Position numbers and translations under genes: made by a program
The notes under the pieces: generated by a model
Database searches by the model: none
The model's input: only the letters and a program-made list of their open reading frames with translations
What the model was told of the DNA's origin: nothing
Assembly (NCBI RefSeq): GCF_003254395.2
Contig: NC_037649.1
Location: 9,821,931 to 9,885,930, forward strand
Direction: 5' to 3'
DNA: 64,000 nucleotides
Origin: Apis mellifera
Lineage: Eukaryota; Arthropoda; Insecta; Hymenoptera; Apidae
In this document: in pieces, positions 61,957 through 64,000 of the stretch
Layout: the number at the start of each line of letters is the position of its first letter
How positions within the stretch are numbered: position 1 is the stretch's first letter

Positions 61957-64000
61957 GATACCGGTAATTAATCTCTCGAACTAGGTAATGGGTTACCATT
62001 TCGTTCGAAATTTCATCGATGCTCTTCAACTTGTTGGCTCTGTTTCTTTTATTGATTTTCGATCGAGAAAATTAAAAAATTGGATTCCAGAGGATGGGAA
62101 AAGCGTTCCCCCAATTTCTCCTTTCAAACGAATAGGTAGTTGGTTACACGGCCGGGTTACGCGATAAACTAGGCGCAGGCAAATTCCAGACACCACGTAG
62201 AGGATCGGGTAGGGGGAGGGGGAGGGGGGAAATCGGAGACCAGTCGCCTAATGCAGACCGATGTCGATGCGATTTGCGCGCGTTACATCGAGCAACGCAC
62301 GAATTAGATTGGGAAAATTGACAAATCGGACCGGTGTTTACCGGTTGGAAATTGGACGAACGTGGCCGCGTCAACCTCGTTAATTATCGCTAATGAAAAC
62401 CAATTAGAACTCTTCAATAGTCGGCAACGCGAGGGACACCATTAACTAACGCAAGAGATATCCACGATGGGTTGCAGGCCGAGCAAAAACGTGGCGCGGC
62501 ATTAATCGAGACGGCAGAAAATCGCGGAAAACCACATTTCACGCGTCCACCCTTCCTTATAAGCCGCGCACTATGTTAATTAATCGTATCGAGAGATATC
62601 TTTAGAGAGTCGCGATTTTCCTAATAATTTAAACGGCTCGCGCTTTAACCTTGATCGAAAAATAATCGAGAGGAAAGGTTAAACGACGAGTGTTCGTCGG
62701 ATATTCGAAATTCTGAGCTGGGTGAGGGAGGAGGGAAAGCCTTTGACGACAGGCAGGTGACGTCGGTGTCCGATCTTATAAACTGAGAGAGGCCTGGGAA
62801 GATGGGCGCCTAGCGCCTCCGTATATCCTCATGTAACTAACATTAGATGCATAATGCATGGATAGGCTAGGTGTCGCAGCGACAACGTTCTACGACTCTC
62901 GACGCCCCTCCGTGTTGCATCGTGTTGCCAACAACACCCGCGGTCTCGAGCTCTTCGAATACACGCCCGTTTTAAAATACAATCGCGCCTCTCGAACGGA
63001 ACCGTAAACTTACAATTATAGGAAATCTCCTCGAGAAATTTATCCCCTTCGGACGATCCTCGAGGTCGAAGAATTCGCTCGAGATAAAGTTGGGAATATG
63101 ACGGGACGAGAGAGATGTCGAAGCGATATGAAAATGCGCAACGACGCCGGAAAATTTGAATAAACTTCCCGATCAGATTGTCGAATAAATTGGACAACGC
63201 GGTTGCCGTACCACTTCTTCCATCCGATGAAGAAGAAGAGGAAGAAGGTAAGCCACGTTGAAACCACCGATGGCGGTTTACAACGGGCCCTCCCCTGTAC
63301 CGATAAGGTTTTTCGCGGGGACACGAAACGGTGTGTAGCCGGGTCGTCCGCGCGAGATCTTGCCCGATACCGCGTTGTAAAGCATTGTAATGGTAATATG
63401 CGGCGCGCGCGGGGACCGATACACATCGACCGTGGTTTCGCCTCGCAGCGAAATCGTCGCGTGCAGGGGGACGAATCCTTTCCTCTCCCATCGATCGATC
63501 GATCGGCAAACCAACTCGCGGAGAGAACATGCCATTTATCGTTTTTTCAATCCTCGTCCTCTTATTTCTCTTTAATCTTCTTCTGGACGAGAGAAAAATT
63601 AAATATATCTAGATATAATATATATATATAGATCGCTTTTGTGGACGACGAAACGTGATTTTCCGTGTCAACCGTGCGGTATATAATACCGAAGCATAAA
63701 AGCACGGGAACACAAACGAGGTATAAATCACTACCTCGCTGCACAATCGTATTTCAAACGACGGTTGGCGCATCGCTAACAAGCCCGCTACTAACATTAC
63801 CCGAGCAATTACAAGAGGAGGAGGGGAGAGAGAGGGAGAGAGAGGGAGGTAATCCCAAACCAAACGGAAGATGATCCCTTGCTCGACGAGGTTCCGCTCG
63901 TGTTCCGCCATCTCTCTCCCTCGCGAATCTAAATCGATTTGTCAGGGAACGCGAAGCGGACAAGGTTCGGGAGGGCCTGGACGACAATCGCGAACGGGGC

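Larger units (their letters stand above)
48327..64000 (-). other. Presumed intron and upstream sequence of the KLF-like gene
   Basis: The acceptor at 48327-48328 shows that an earlier exon must exist at higher coordinates. I could not identify it with confidence. Contents: the longest microsatellite of the window, (TA)30 at 48567-48626; a TTA/TTG run at 49865-49909; mixed TG/TA runs at 59536-59570; a 47-nt purine tract with ten consecutive G at 59782-59828; a 10-bp tandem repeat at 61067-61103; and a CAG/CAA-rich stretch near 61649-61687. Weak exon-like signals occur at 60707 (minus donor), 61826 (plus acceptor) and 63247 (plus donor). The promoter of the gene may lie here or beyond 64000. 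I see no TATA box or initiator that I would defend. Confidence 0.4.

Noticed and set aside
62829..63530. 233-codon minus-strand open frame with a poly-Ser run
   Set aside because: The poly-Ser comes from a GAA/GAG repeat read in reverse. There is no domain and the plus strand is also partly open.
1..64000. Transposons, endogenous viruses, CRISPR arrays, rRNA genes, well-known microRNAs
   Set aside because: No terminal repeats, transposase or reverse-transcriptase motifs, spaced direct repeats, rRNA segments, or mature sequences of common insect microRNAs were recognised by eye.

Overview
The window looks like nuclear DNA of an insect, most likely an aculeate hymenopteran and perhaps a bee. 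The reasons are a very high density of CpG and TCGA-type words, many short microsatellites (GA/CT, TA, CCT, TACG), no transposon I can recognise in 64 kb, and two short exons with insect-type splice sites separated by very long introns. I cannot name the species. Nothing suggests a bacterium, virus or plasmid. There are no operons, rRNA genes, tRNAs, CRISPR arrays or insertion sequences that I can see.

I can support only one gene, on the minus strand. Two coding exons are visible. The first in transcript order is 48237-48326 (90 nt, 30 codons, enters and leaves in phase 0). The second is 29149-29314 (166 nt, enters in phase 0, leaves in phase 1). They are in frame with each other across an 18.9 kb intron. 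The second exon encodes Q-L-E-P-V-D-L-S-V-K near its start. This is the CtBP-binding motif in the form found in vertebrate KLF3, KLF8 and KLF12, followed by a Ser/Thr/Pro-rich stretch. The best reading is the N-terminal regulatory half of a Krueppel-like (KLF3/8/12-type) transcription factor. I found neither the first coding exon nor the C2H2 zinc-finger exons. The start should lie above 48326 (possibly beyond 64000), and the fingers should lie below 29149 (probably before base 1).

Layout: 1-29148 is sequence downstream of the second exon, presumably mostly intron. It carries a four-copy degenerate tandem repeat (3734-4258), several microsatellites, and a possible extra exon at 21863-22062 whose phase fits the known donor. 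29315-48236 is the intron between the two exons. It holds a five-copy tandem repeat with two unit types (39400-40027), a possible terminal exon with a downstream AATAAA (35456-35687), and many simple repeats. 48327-64000 is upstream sequence containing a pure (TA)30 tract (48567-48626) and several weak exon-like signals.

Most long open frames here are not convincing genes. The sequence is poor in stop-forming TA words over long GC-rich stretches, and many frames run through purine or pyrimidine tracts, giving poly-E, poly-R, poly-S or SLSLS proteins. I saw no clear evidence of an undescribed biological system. The observations most worth checking are the possible zinc-finger-less or intronically terminated forms of the KLF gene and the two intronic tandem arrays.
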